Source of the DNA: an uncultured Lentisphaeria bacterium
GTDB lineage: Bacteria; Verrucomicrobiota; Lentisphaeria; Victivallales; UBA1829
Direction of reading: 5' to 3'
Length of the DNA stretch: 64,000 nt
NCBI GenBank assembly: GCA_905197955.1
Contig: CAJKAR010000002.1
Span: 159,419 to 223,418, forward strand
Both the position numbers and the translations under genes were made by a program. This document shows, one piece after another, positions 8,038-16,913 of this stretch; within the stretch, counting starts at the first letter, position 1, and every line of letters starts with the position of its first letter. A model generated the notes under the pieces. The model had not been told where the DNA came from, did not search any database, and worked only from the letters and a program-made list of their open reading frames with translations.

Positions 8038-10761
8038 ATGGACGTTCTGTTCAAAAAAGCAATACCGCTTCTGTCTTTGATTCTGCTGGTGTGTTCGGCA
8101 GGAGTGCAGGGGGCTTCCCCGATCCGTCTGGATGTGAACATTCATACGATGGGCGGCAATGTCCGCGGCTTTGGCGTGCTGGCGGAATATTCTGCGGCAT
8201 CTCCCGGAAAGGTTGTTTTGACCAGAACGACAAAGCCCGGCGCGTTTGAATTCAAACCGGATTATGGCGGATTTGCTTCGATCTGTTCGTTTAAGATTTA
8301 CGATCCGCAGGGAAAGGTAGTTCAGTTTTTTGATCTTGGAGCGCAGAAGACGGAGCAGGCACGGTATGAATTTTCGCTTCCTGCGGGGAACCCGGGAGTC
8401 TGGCGCTTTTCCGTGGCAAATGGTCTGGGAACGGATTCCTATCAGATCGAATTCCCGGAGACTCCTGTGTGGGGCGTGCGCGGCGAGATGGCGCTTGGAA
8501 TTCGAAACGCTTTCCCGAAGGAGATGTTTCTTTATGTGCCGGAACAGGCGGAACTTCTGATCGCTATGGCATGGGGGGCAAAGGAGGCGAATATCGAACT
8601 CTTTGACGGAACAAAACTGCTCGGTACGCCGAAGCCGGCCGGAAATCGAAAGCTCATCACTCTCGACCGGATTCCGAAAGGGAAAGCCGTCAAGGTTGTT
8701 CTCAATAATATGAAAGGCGCCGCGCTGGCGTTCGACGGGGTTCCCGGACTCCTCTGTCCGACTCCCGAAGCGGCTCTCAAGCTCAAGGGCGGACAGGTCA
8801 AAGCCTCCGGATTCCTTCTGAACGGACCGATTCAGGCGAACGTGCGGAACGTGATGGCCGAGTTCAAGCCGGATGATTTCCAATTCACTTTGAAGTATCC
8901 GCCTTATGAACCGCAGAAAATCAGAAATCCGCAGCTGGAGTGCCTGCTGTTTGGAAGATACGGTCCGCTGGGAACGCTTGTCTCCGCGTCGGAAAAACAG
9001 ATTCTGGATTCCTCCAGTCCGTTTTTCGGTGCCAACACGAAGCTGGACAACAAGAATCTGAAAGACTGGCGCAAAGGCATTTACGGTGGAGTTATTTCTC
9101 CATTTTCCGCGGAAAGTCTTGCCGCAGCCGCGGAGACGCCGCTTTCGCTGAATCCTCTGTATCGGAACCGGGCGATTATCAACCGGTCGCTGATTGCTGC
9201 GTTTTATCATCTGGTTCAGCTCCAGGGAGACGGCATTCTGCGGGAAGGGGATCTGCGCCGGAACGACTATCCCATGACCCATTCCTTCTTTGTTTATGAC
9301 AATCTGGCAAAGACGCTGGATCTTCTGAAAAACGATCTGACCCCGGCTCAGCGGGAGGCGTATCGCGACGCCCTGATCGAGCTCGGCGACAAGATCGCCG
9401 CCTATCAAGCGTATGAATCCAATCAGTGGGGCCATGTTATTTCGGGGCACCTGAACACCTACAAAGCGACCGGCGAGGCTCGTTTCAAACGCTATTTTGA
9501 GATTCTGATGGGCGCATACGTCAACTGCACATTCGGCAAAGATTCGAAGCACGGACTTCATCCGACCGGATTTTTCCTGGAAGAGTACGGTCCCGACGGC
9601 AACTACGATCATTTGAATATGTATGCCCTTGCAAGCGCCTACTACCGCTATCGCGCTCTGCCGGATGCGGACCCGGAACTGGTGCGTCAGATGCGCGACG
9701 GCATTCAGCGGAATCTGTATTACAAGAGTTTTCACTGGCTACCCTCGGCGGGGAACAATCCGGATTTCATTTTCACGCCCAATGCGATGAACTGCCGGAC
9801 CAATTCGCTTGTTTCCATTCCGAGTTATCCGGGCGATTATATGGCGGGACGTGAATTCGATCTCGGCTATACCCGGTTCATGATGAATCGTCCGGTGCGT
9901 CCGGATGTTGCATATCCTGCCTCGGTGTTTCCGCATCTGGCGAACACGGATGAGTGGGCTTTGACTCTGATCCGCGAAGATCTGAGGAAGGGGCCCCGTG
10001 CATCTCAGGCGGATGACTACTTCGGTGGATGGACTCCCGAACTTTATGATGTCTACAAACTTCCGCTCAAAGCGAAAGTCGTTGAGCTTCCGTATCAGAA
10101 GAAGAGCGGCATGTGGGATCTTCCCGGACAGATCGCCTGGAAACGCGGTGAACTTTACGGGATCATCTTCTACGCCGTGGATGGTGCCAATCGGAAATGG
10201 GAACCGCGCGGGATCATGAGCGGCGGCCCTCTCGGACTCTGGAGCCGGGAGCTCGGCTATGCGCTGGCTTCCATGCGCAATTCCCGCATCAATGCGGTGC
10301 TGGACAACCGGGATATCACCTGGAGCGGAGTGTATGGAACTCTTCCGAACGGAAAAATCGTGTACAGCGGCAAGGAACACAGTGATTTCAAGTGGATCCG
10401 TCGCGGTTCGGAATTTGAGATTACGGCATCTCTCCGTCCGGTAAAGGGAACACTCGCATGGACCTATACGATCCGCGAAAACGGCGTGAAGATCCGGGTG
10501 AAACTGAATGCACCGGAACTCAGGGATGCGATTTTGAGTCTTCCTTTCCGCATGGAGAAGGAGGTTTCCATGAACATCGAGCGGCCGGGTGAGTTCGTCT
10601 ACCGGCGCGGAAAGAGTTCGATGACCGTGACATGGCCGGCGGACCGCAAGGCGTTCCTGAGCGGAAAACTGGAGACATCCCATAAAGAGATTCCCGTCAA
10701 CGCCCTCCGCATTCCGTTCCCGGAAAACGGCGTAATGGATTTGACGATCACAGTAAAATAA
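8038..10761 (+). CDS. Large secreted protein of unknown family, possible alpha/alpha-toroid polysaccharide lyase or hydrolase
   Basis: 907 aa with a clear signal peptide (FKKAIPLLSLILLVCSAGVQG, cleavage near residue 26). Residues about 27-290 look beta-rich. Residues about 340-640 are helical and rich in Trp, Tyr, His and Asn (for example NQWGHVISGHLNTYKATGEARF and EEYGPDGNYDHLNMYALASAYYRYRALPD). This recalls the alpha/alpha-toroid plus C-terminal beta-sandwich layout of alginate lyase- or heparinase-type enzymes. I do not recognise a specific family, and the catalytic residues cannot be assigned. It is preceded by a consensus promoter with operators and the ribosome binding site GGAGG. A pseudopilin gene follows after 23 bases. 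The divergent sugar-sensing regulator supports a role in glycan breakdown. Confidence 0.6.
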   Translation: MDVLFKKAIPLLSLILLVCSAGVQGASPIRLDVNIHTMGGNVRGFGVLAEYSAASPGKVVLTRTTKPGAFEFKPDYGGFASICSFKIYDPQGKVVQFFDLGAQKTEQARYEFSLPAGNPGVWRFSVANGLGTDSYQIEFPETPVWGVRGEMALGIRNAFPKEMFLYVPEQAELLIAMAWGAKEANIELFDGTKLLGTPKPAGNRKLITLDRIPKGKAVKVVLNNMKGAALAFDGVPGLLCPTPEAALKLKGGQVKASGFLLNGPIQANVRNVMAEFKPDDFQFTLKYPPYEPQKIRNPQLECLLFGRYGPLGTLVSASEKQILDSSSPFFGANTKLDNKNLKDWRKGIYGGVISPFSAESLAAAAETPLSLNPLYRNRAIINRSLIAAFYHLVQLQGDGILREGDLRRNDYPMTHSFFVYDNLAKTLDLLKNDLTPAQREAYRDALIELGDKIAAYQAYESNQWGHVISGHLNTYKATGEARFKRYFEILMGAYVNCTFGKDSKHGLHPTGFFLEEYGPDGNYDHLNMYALASAYYRYRALPDADPELVRQMRDGIQRNLYYKSFHWLPSAGNNPDFIFTPNAMNCRTNSLVSIPSYPGDYMAGREFDLGYTRFMMNRPVRPDVAYPASVFPHLANTDEWALTLIREDLRKGPRASQADDYFGGWTPELYDVYKLPLKAKVVELPYQKKSGMWDLPGQIAWKRGELYGIIFYAVDGANRKWEPRGIMSGGPLGLWSRELGYALASMRNSRINAVLDNRDITWSGVYGTLPNGKIVYSGKEHSDFKWIRRGSEFEITASLRPVKGTLAWTYTIRENGVKIRVKLNAPELRDAILSLPFRMEKEVSMNIERPGEFVYRRGKSSMTVTWPADRKAFLSGKLETSHKEIPVNALRIPFPENGVMDLTITVK

Positions 10762-10784
10762 AAGAATCAATCGGGAGGATTGAA

Positions 10785-11546
10785 ATGAAGAGAAAATATG
10801 GTTTCACACTCATAGAGCTCCTCGTGGTAATTGCCATCATCGCCATCCTGGCGGCCCTGCTGCTGCCGGCTTTGCAGTCGGCGCGACAGTCGGGACAGAA
10901 GGCCTCCTGCAGTTCGAACGTGAAGCAGATCATCGCCGGATTTCTTCAATATGGACTGGATCATGACGATTTCATTCTTCCCATGACCACCGATAAAAGC
11001 ACTCCCGGAAAATTCGACAATCGCGGGTTTGAAAGCCATTATTCGACCAATCAGCCCGGCTGGGCGTGGTATATTACTTCTTATGTGGGGATCAACGCTC
11101 CGCTGAAGACGGACAACCCTCTCTACACTCCGATGCCGAAGGAGAAGAGAAACGGTCTTTTCTGCTGTCCCGGAGACAGCAAGCGGATCGTCGATAATTT
11201 TGCCGCCATCCATTACGGACTGCTCCAGTATGACATCGGCGGTCGTTATGACGCCTACGGCGCCACCGGTGTTGTCCAGCGCTTCAACAAATTGAAAAAC
11301 GCCTCCCGCAAGGTCGTTCATGCCGAGGGCTATTATAAAGCGGGGACCTCCTATCCCTATGCGGTGTATAATGATCTGACGACCAATGCCGCCATCGAAC
11401 TGACCGGGCGCCATGGCATGCGCGCGAATTTCAGCTATGCGGATGGCCATGTCGAAAACCGTTCCAAAGCCAGCTTTCCCCCTGCCGGCGGATATGCGTG
11501 GGCAAAAAACATCGAACTGGGATTCGACTGCATTCTCTATCAGTGA
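10785..11546 (+). CDS. Pseudopilin-like protein with prepilin leader and DG motif (cassette 2)
   Basis: 253 aa. It begins MKRKYG then FTLIELLVVIAIIAILAALL, a canonical prepilin peptidase site plus membrane helix. A region with scattered Cys (SCSSNVKQII, GLFCCPGDSKR) follows, and a C-terminal LTGRHGMRANFSYADGHVENR carries the H-x(n)-DG element. The ribosome binding site GGGAGGATTGAA precedes the ATG. It lies directly behind the secreted enzyme at 8038 and so is presumably made together with it under the GntR/LacI-hybrid regulator. In the other two cassettes the pseudopilin is first and the enzyme second; here the order is reversed. Confidence 0.87.
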   Translation: MKRKYGFTLIELLVVIAIIAILAALLLPALQSARQSGQKASCSSNVKQIIAGFLQYGLDHDDFILPMTTDKSTPGKFDNRGFESHYSTNQPGWAWYITSYVGINAPLKTDNPLYTPMPKEKRNGLFCCPGDSKRIVDNFAAIHYGLLQYDIGGRYDAYGATGVVQRFNKLKNASRKVVHAEGYYKAGTSYPYAVYNDLTTNAAIELTGRHGMRANFSYADGHVENRSKASFPPAGGYAWAKNIELGFDCILYQ

Positions 11547-11624
11547 TGCGGAACGGCGCCGCTGTTGAAGTCGTCTTCTTCTCGAAGATGCGATGAATCA
11601 AATCCGCGAGTCAAAGAATCCGGC

Positions 11625-12443
11625 TTACTGGACTGTTTCCTGGAAGATGGTTCGTCGTGCGGCTTCTTTTGTCGCATCGTCCGGGAAGATTGCGTAGAGA
11701 GTCGGACCGCTTCCTGTGATCTGTACTGCGAGGGCTCCCGCCGCCAGAAGCTGTTCCTTTCGGATGTGCAGGAGCGGAAATTTGTCCCAGAGAGCAGGCG
11801 CCAGATCATTGCGCAGAAGCGTTGCGGTTTTTTCAAAATCTCCGGATTTCAGGGCGCGGAGAAGATCATCGAGAGTCCGTTGGTCGCCGGTCTCCTTGAT
11901 GTGCCTGTAACCCCATGGCGTTGAGACAGGAAAATGCATGGGACAGATCAGAACCGGCGGGATGCACAGGTTTTCGACCGGTTCCAGGCGGTCGCCGATT
12001 CCGCGTCCGATCGAGGGAACCGGATTGAGAAACAGCGGAACATCCGCACCGCAGGAGAGAGCCGCCGCATGACCGCCATCCGGCAGCGCTCCATACCGTT
12101 TCTGCAGTGCGAGGATGACCGCTGCCGCATCGGAGCTTCCTCCGCCCATGCCTGCGGCGACCGGAATCCGTTTCCGGATGAAGATCCGGACCGAAGGGGC
12201 AATTCCCAGGGCGGAACAGACGGCCCGTGCGGCGCGTCCGCAGAGATTGTCGCCATCCTTCGGGAGCGGTGCATCGGAGGAGACCCGGATTTCTCCCTTT
12301 CCGTCATCGGTGAATTCGATATCGAGTTCATCGCAGGGATCGGCGAGGGGGACGAAGAGGGTCTCGATCTCGTGATATCCGTTCGGCAGAGTTCCGCAGA
12401 TTCGCAGAAACAGATTGATTTTGGATGGCGCTGTGCACTGCAT
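11625..12443 (-). CDS. ispE: 4-diphosphocytidyl-2-C-methyl-D-erythritol kinase
   Basis: 272 aa. The GHMP-kinase ATP motif PVAAGMGGGSSDAAA is at residues 94-108. The N-terminal APSKINLFLRICGTLPNGYHEIETLF is diagnostic of IspE (Lys and the NGYH-x-hydrophobic element bind substrate). The C-terminal GSGPTLYAIF matches the third GHMP motif. IspE phosphorylates CDP-methylerythritol in the non-mevalonate isoprenoid pathway in the cytoplasm. It lies 14 bases behind the oxidoreductase gene on the same strand, so the two are probably co-transcribed. It converges on the pseudopilin gene at 11546. Confidence 0.95.
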   Translation of the reverse strand: MQCTAPSKINLFLRICGTLPNGYHEIETLFVPLADPCDELDIEFTDDGKGEIRVSSDAPLPKDGDNLCGRAARAVCSALGIAPSVRIFIRKRIPVAAGMGGGSSDAAAVILALQKRYGALPDGGHAAALSCGADVPLFLNPVPSIGRGIGDRLEPVENLCIPPVLICPMHFPVSTPWGYRHIKETGDQRTLDDLLRALKSGDFEKTATLLRNDLAPALWDKFPLLHIRKEQLLAAGALAVQITGSGPTLYAIFPDDATKEAARRTIFQETVQ

Positions 12444-12457
12444 AGGATCAGAATCGT

Positions 12458-13471
12458 TCAGAATTTTTTAAGGTTGTAGAGTCCGTACTTTGTATTGTAG
12501 GAAGAGATTTCGTCTGTAATGCGGACCGCCAGGGCAAGGGCGTTGAGTCCGTCCCGTCCGGAGACGCGCGGCTTGACCGGATGCCCGCCGTTTTTCCGCG
12601 TTTCCGCGACACAGGCGATGAAGTTTTCCAGTTCTCCTGCAAGCGCATTGGTTTCGCAAAGATCGATGTGTTTTTTCGAAACCCCGATGAGTCCGCGCCG
12701 GTAAATCTTGCCGCAGTGGTTTGCGTAGTCCATGGAGATGTAGGAATCGGTCTGGAAGACGCGGAATTTGCGCATCGGTTCCGGACTCATGCGGCTGGCG
12801 GTCACATTGGCGACAGCTCCGTTTGTGAATTTGATGCGGACATTTGCAATATCTTCCGTCTTGCTGAGGACGGGGATGCCGACCGCATCGATCCGTTCCA
12901 CCGGAGCCCCCACCATCGTCAGCACCAGATCCAGATCGTGGATCATGAGATCCAGCACGACGCTGACCTCCGTTCCGCGTCTGTGCTGCCCCGGGCGCGG
13001 CGGCGGATACTTGGCAAGACGGTGCGCCTCAATGAAAAGCGTTTTCGAATGATGTTTTTCAAGATAATCCATCGCCGGATTGAACCGTTCGACATGACCG
13101 ACCGCGAAGACCAGATTCTTCTCCTCGGCGGTTTTTACCATCTCTTCCGCCTCCGCAACCGTGACGGCGATGGGTTTTTCCATCAGGATATGCTTGTTCA
13201 TTCCCATCAGCTCCATTGCCGCGGCATGATGTCCCGTGGCGGGAACGGCAACGCTGAGAGCATCGCACTGCTCGGCGAGTTCCCGGATCGTGGCAAACGG
13301 TTTTGTGTGGAATTCCGCTGCGACTGCCTCGGCGCATTTCGGATTGAGATCGTAAACTCCGACCAGATCGGCATTTTTCGATTCGCTGTAAATTTTTGTA
13401 TGGTATCTGCCGAGAACGCCGACTCCGACGACTCCGACCTTGATTTTATTTTCGGGCGCTGTTCCGAACAT
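12458..13471 (-). CDS. Gfo/Idh/MocA-family NAD(P)-dependent oxidoreductase
   Basis: 337 aa. The Rossmann motif VGVVGVGVLGRYH begins near residue 12 and the family signature MEKPIAVTVAEAEEM lies near residue 97. AVGHVERFNPA follows, then the alpha/beta substrate domain with a DLMIHDLDLVLTM element that holds the catalytic His region. Members oxidise sugars or sugar nucleotides. The GxGxLGRxHxxIYSE opening resembles UDP-GlcNAc 3-dehydrogenases of the GnnA type, which would link it to lipid A with amide-linked chains, but this is only a resemblance and no gnnB or lpx gene is in view. GAGGATATCGCATC precedes the ATG. It is transcribed into ispE and separated from the upstream TIGR04073 gene by a terminator. 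Confidence 0.85.
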   Translation of the reverse strand: MFGTAPENKIKVGVVGVGVLGRYHTKIYSESKNADLVGVYDLNPKCAEAVAAEFHTKPFATIRELAEQCDALSVAVPATGHHAAAMELMGMNKHILMEKPIAVTVAEAEEMVKTAEEKNLVFAVGHVERFNPAMDYLEKHHSKTLFIEAHRLAKYPPPRPGQHRRGTEVSVVLDLMIHDLDLVLTMVGAPVERIDAVGIPVLSKTEDIANVRIKFTNGAVANVTASRMSPEPMRKFRVFQTDSYISMDYANHCGKIYRRGLIGVSKKHIDLCETNALAGELENFIACVAETRKNGGHPVKPRVSGRDGLNALALAVRITDEISSYNTKYGLYNLKKF

Positions 13472-13495
13472 GATGCGATATCCTCAATAGAAGCT

Positions 13496-13538
13496 GTTAT
13501 AAGAAAAGGGACCAAACGAGATTGTCTCGTCCGGTCCC
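13496..13538 (-). terminator. Intrinsic terminator after the TIGR04073-type gene
   Basis: On the minus strand GGGACC (13538-13533) pairs with GGTCCC (13513-13508), with an inner ACGAG/CTCGT extension and a short ACAAT loop. TTTTCTTATAA follows. The stop codon lies about 25 bases upstream. Confidence 0.85.
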
Positions 13539-13561
13539 GGAAGTGACTGACTCAGATTTTA

Positions 13562-13999
13562 TCAGTTCATCGTGGCGGAGGAGGGATAGACAAAGTTGTA
13601 ATAGTTCTTATCCGGCGTAATGATCCATTCCGGTCTCATGATCGGTCCGTATCCCCATCCGGCTTCGTTCGGATCCTGGCGGCAGCCCGGGAGCGGTACG
13701 AGGAATGTGGCGATGTCAACCACACCGACGATTTCGCGTTCCACGACAAAGCAGAGTCCGTAGAAGACCCCATAGGTGCATGCAGCAAAGCCGCCTTCTT
13801 CGAAATTGACCTCATACATCTTCAGCGGCAGTTCCAGCGCACCGAACGCGACATTGGTTACACCGCGTCCGAGTTTGCGGGTAATACCCTGAAGGGCTGT
13901 GCTGAAGGCGCTTTCATCCTCAGCCGCTGCGAGATTGGTTGTGGTTCCGACGACACAGAGGGTGACGGCTGCCAGCAGAATGGTCTTCCAGAATTTCAT
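13562..13999 (-). CDS. Exosortase system-associated protein, TIGR04073-like
   Basis: About 145 aa. The signal peptide MKFWKTILLAAVTLCVVGTTTNLAAA precedes SAFSTALQGITRKLGRGVTNVAFGALELPLKMYEV. The KLGRGVTNVxxGxLELP phrase is the hallmark of the TIGR04073 family of small secreted proteins found in Verrucomicrobia/Lentisphaerae genomes with exosortase (PEP-CTERM-like) systems. The family's function is unknown. The start at 13999 is supported by CAGGAGACAAA just upstream; a longer frame to 14122 lacks this and would bury the signal peptide. It appears monocistronic, with its own promoter (14082-14109) and terminator. No exosortase gene is visible in this window. Confidence 0.8.
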   Translation of the reverse strand: MKFWKTILLAAVTLCVVGTTTNLAAAEDESAFSTALQGITRKLGRGVTNVAFGALELPLKMYEVNFEEGGFAACTYGVFYGLCFVVEREIVGVVDIATFLVPLPGCRQDPNEAGWGYGPIMRPEWIITPDKNYYNFVYPSSATMN

Positions 14000-14081
14000 T
14001 TTGTCTCCTGTTTTGTTAATTATTTTTAAAAATTTTTCATTTCTGTCATGAAAGACAGTGGTATTCCGAAGAATATGAGCT

Positions 14082-14109
14082 AATATATTCCCGCTTTCGT
14101 TGCGTTCAA
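14082..14109 (-). promoter_or_regulatory. Promoter of the TIGR04073-type gene
   Basis: Minus strand TTGAAC (14109-14104), 16-base spacer, TATATT (14087-14082). A small CTGTC/GACAG hairpin (14043-14058) lies in the leader before the start codon at 13999. Confidence 0.55.
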
Positions 14110-14163
14110 GCGAAAGTTGCATACTTTTTTAGCAACTGAACGATAAAAAACGGATTTTTTTTT

Positions 14164-14646
14164 ATGAAAACAGGAAAAAAGGCGGTCGAGACGCCGAAAA
14201 ATCTCAAACATGAAGGTCTGACGCTCCTGAACAGGAACCATAAAGAGTACCCCGTTTCTCCGGAAAATGCAAAACTGGAATTTTTTGAAAATGCTTATCC
14301 GAACCGCGATTATGTGATCGAATTTGACTGCCCGGAATTCACCAGTCTGTGCCCCGTGACCGGACAGCCCGATTTCGGGCATATCAAGATCCGTTATGTT
14401 GCCGACCGGCGTTGCATTGAAAGCAAATCTCTCAAACTTTACTTGTTTTCTTTCCGGAATGCCAATACATTTCATGAGGAGGCTGTCAACCGGATCCTGA
14501 CGGATCTTGTGAAGGTGCTCTCTCCGCGCTGGATGCGGGTGGAGGGCGTTTTCCGGCCCCGGGGCGGAATCGCGATTTCCGTGGTCGCCGAGGATGGATC
14601 CCGTCCGGAGCTGGCTGCCAGAACGGCATCGGTGATTCAACATTAA
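14164..14646 (+). CDS. queF: NADPH-dependent 7-cyano-7-deazaguanine reductase (preQ1 synthase)
   Basis: 160 aa, the size of the single-domain YkvM-type QueF. Catalytic Cys63 is in FTSLCPVTGQPDF, with Asp70 in the same motif as the proton donor. ESKSLKLYLFSFRNANTFHEE is the QueF substrate/NADPH-binding signature. The enzyme reduces preQ0 to preQ1 in queuosine biosynthesis. No preQ1-riboswitch-like leader was recognised. It is followed after 17 bases by argJ, so queF-argJ-argB may be one transcript; the metabolic link is not obvious. The ATG directly follows a T-rich stretch with no strong ribosome binding site. Confidence 0.95.
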   Translation: MKTGKKAVETPKNLKHEGLTLLNRNHKEYPVSPENAKLEFFENAYPNRDYVIEFDCPEFTSLCPVTGQPDFGHIKIRYVADRRCIESKSLKLYLFSFRNANTFHEEAVNRILTDLVKVLSPRWMRVEGVFRPRGGIAISVVAEDGSRPELAARTASVIQH

Positions 14647-14662
14647 CAGAAAGGGTTGCAAT

Positions 14663-15886
14663 ATGAATATGGATTTCATTGAAAATGGTGGAATCACTTC
14701 TCCGAAAGGGTTCCAGGCTGCCGGAGTCTGTGCCGGTCTCAAACGGAACGGCGCGCTCGACATGGCGATGATCTATTCGGAAAAACCTTGCTCGTTTTCC
14801 GGAACGTTTACGACGAATCTGTTTCCAGCCGCCCCGGTTCAGCTCTGCAAGGAACGGGTCCTGAAAGAGAATAAAATTCAGGCGGTGATCGTCAACAGCG
14901 GCGTTGCCAATGCCTGCACCGGGCTGGAAGGGTATCGGAATGCGGAAGCCATGGCCCGTCTTACGGCCGCCGAACTGAATCTTGCTCCCGGCATGGTGAT
15001 GGTCTCTTCCACCGGGCGGATTGGAAACCAGCTTCCCATGGATAAAATTGAAGCAGGAATCAAAGCAGCGGCAAAGGCTCTCCGTCCGGATGGCGGCGCG
15101 GAGGCGGCAAAAGCCATCATGACCACCGATACCAAACCCAAGGAGATTGCGCTGACTTTTTCCGTCGGAGACAAGGTTGTCACGGTCGGCGGCATCTGCA
15201 AGGGCGCCGGCATGATCGCTCCGAAAATGGCGGTTCCCCATGCCACGATGCTCTGCTACATTACAACGGACTGCATGATTTCCAACAAACAGCTTTCCTC
15301 CATGCTCGGAGAGGTTGTGGACGACTCCTTCAACAAGGTCACGGTGGATGGCGACATGAGCACGAACGACACGGTGATCGTTATGGCCAACGGAGCTTCC
15401 GGCGCGGAGATCCGGGAAGGTTCGCTCGATGAACAGCATTTCAAGACGGCTCTGACGATGGTGGCTCAGCATCTTGCCCGCAGTATCGCGATGGACGGAG
15501 AAGGGGCTACAAAATTTGTCAGTGTCGAGGTTTCCGGTGCGGCGAACGATTCGGAGGCGGAACTCTGTGCGAGAACCGTTGCCAATTCCCTGCTCTGCAA
15601 AACCGCGTGGTTCGGCTGCGATCCGAACTGGGGACGGGTCCTTGCGGCGGCCGGCAGATCCGGAGCGAATTTTTCCGCGGAGAATGTTTCGCTTGATTAT
15701 GACGAGATGCCCGTTGTCCGCAACGGCATGGATGCGGGAGTGCCCGAATCGGAACTCGCCAGAGTCCTGAAGCGCGGGGAATTCACGATCAAGCTGAATC
15801 TGGGGGAAGGCCATGGAACGTTCACGGTCTGGACCTCCGATGTGTCCTATGACTATGTAAAGATCAACGCGGATTACCACACCTGA
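14663..15886 (+). CDS. argJ: Bifunctional ornithine acetyltransferase / N-acetylglutamate synthase
   Basis: 407 aa, standard ArgJ length. The autocleavage site KMAVPHATMLCY places the nucleophilic Thr at residue 195, which becomes the N-terminus of the beta chain. Other ArgJ marks are VNSGVANACTG (oxyanion region), MVMVSSTGRIG and the C-terminal CDPNWGRVLAAAGRSG. The enzyme moves the acetyl group from N-acetylornithine to glutamate (arginine pathway, cyclic version). AGAAAGGGTTGCAAT precedes the ATG. argB follows 44 bases downstream. Confidence 0.97.
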   Translation: MNMDFIENGGITSPKGFQAAGVCAGLKRNGALDMAMIYSEKPCSFSGTFTTNLFPAAPVQLCKERVLKENKIQAVIVNSGVANACTGLEGYRNAEAMARLTAAELNLAPGMVMVSSTGRIGNQLPMDKIEAGIKAAAKALRPDGGAEAAKAIMTTDTKPKEIALTFSVGDKVVTVGGICKGAGMIAPKMAVPHATMLCYITTDCMISNKQLSSMLGEVVDDSFNKVTVDGDMSTNDTVIVMANGASGAEIREGSLDEQHFKTALTMVAQHLARSIAMDGEGATKFVSVEVSGAANDSEAELCARTVANSLLCKTAWFGCDPNWGRVLAAAGRSGANFSAENVSLDYDEMPVVRNGMDAGVPESELARVLKRGEFTIKLNLGEGHGTFTVWTSDVSYDYVKINADYHT

Positions 15887-15930
15887 TCCGGCGGGTAATC
15901 CGGATTTGAAAAACCGGGAGATAGAAAATC

Positions 15931-16806
15931 ATGATGCAAGCAATGGAAAAGGCGGAAGTCCTGATCGAGGCACTTCCCTACATTCAGAAATTCAGCGATG
16001 CAATCGTTGTCATCAAATTCGGCGGCAGTGCGATGGAGGATCCTGAGCTGACCCGCAAGACCATGCGCGACATTGTCCTGCTGGATGCCATCGGCATGAA
16101 GCCGGTTGTGGTCCATGGCGGCGGCAAGGCCATCACGGCCCGTCTGAAAGAGCTGAACATTGAGACGAAATTCATCAACGGACTCCGTTACACCTGCGAT
16201 CGGACGATCGCCGTGGTGGACGATGTCCTTCACAATGTCACGAACAAGGCTCTGGTGGACGGCATTCGTGCATCCGGAGCAAAAGGTGCGCAGATTTCGG
16301 GAAAGAAGATCCTGCGCGCAAAACGGCTGACCACAACGGATAAGGAGACCGGAAAGGAACTGGATATCGGATTCGTCGGTCAGGTGGTCGCGGTCGATAC
16401 GGCCCCGATCATGGACTGCATTAAATACGGATTCATTCCGGTGATTGCTCCTCTTGCCACCGATTTCTATGGTCAGGCGTACAACATCAACGCGGATATG
16501 GCGGCATGCGATATTGCCAAGAGCCTGAAGGCCCGCAAACTGATCTTCCTGAGCGATGTTCCCGGCATTCTGCGCGATCCGAAGGATGAATCCACATTGA
16601 TCTCCTCCATCAAGACCTCTCAGGTGGATGGATTGATTCAGGAGGGAGTGCTTTCCGGCGGAATGCTTCCGAAGATCCGCAGTTCCGTGGAAGCCCTGGA
16701 GGCCGGAACCAGCGAGGTTCACATGATCGACGGGCGCGTTCCTCATTCTCTTCTGCTGGAAATCTTTACAGACAAGGGAGTCGGCACCGAGATTGTGAAC
16801 GGATAA
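15931..16806 (+). CDS. argB: Acetylglutamate kinase
   Basis: 291 aa. KFGGSAMEDPEL at about residues 29-40 is the phosphate-binding GGSxM motif of the amino-acid kinase fold. VVVHGGGKAITARL follows, then INADMAACDIAKSLKARKLIFLSDVPGIL and GGMLPKIRSSVEALEAG, all ArgB signatures. It phosphorylates N-acetylglutamate as the second step of arginine synthesis. The extended N-terminal helix (MMQAMEKAEVLIEALPYIQKF) is the one seen in hexameric, arginine-inhibited ArgB, so feedback inhibition by arginine is likely but inferred. A strong terminator follows 36 bases after the stop. Confidence 0.97.
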   Translation: MMQAMEKAEVLIEALPYIQKFSDAIVVIKFGGSAMEDPELTRKTMRDIVLLDAIGMKPVVVHGGGKAITARLKELNIETKFINGLRYTCDRTIAVVDDVLHNVTNKALVDGIRASGAKGAQISGKKILRAKRLTTTDKETGKELDIGFVGQVVAVDTAPIMDCIKYGFIPVIAPLATDFYGQAYNINADMAACDIAKSLKARKLIFLSDVPGILRDPKDESTLISSIKTSQVDGLIQEGVLSGGMLPKIRSSVEALEAGTSEVHMIDGRVPHSLLLEIFTDKGVGTEIVNG

Positions 16807-16842
16807 GTTTCACGGAAGTCGCAGCTTCCTTGTTTTTCCTCT

Positions 16843-16884
16843 GGCGGATCGGGTCCGAAAGGCTCCGATCCGCCTTGGATTTTT
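16843..16884 (+). terminator. Intrinsic terminator after argB
   Basis: Perfect 10-base stem GGCGGATCGG (16843-16852) / CCGATCCGCC (16865-16874) with a 12-base loop, then TTGGATTTTT. Confidence 0.88.
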
Positions 16885-16913
16885 AAGGGAGGATAAAAAA
16901 AATGAAAAAAAAA

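Noticed and set aside
7846..9735. Extension of the GntR/LacI-hybrid frame upstream to 9735
   Set aside because: The extension runs opposite the 8038 gene, crosses the divergent promoters and adds no domain. A TTG with a strong ribosome binding site lies exactly before the HTH.
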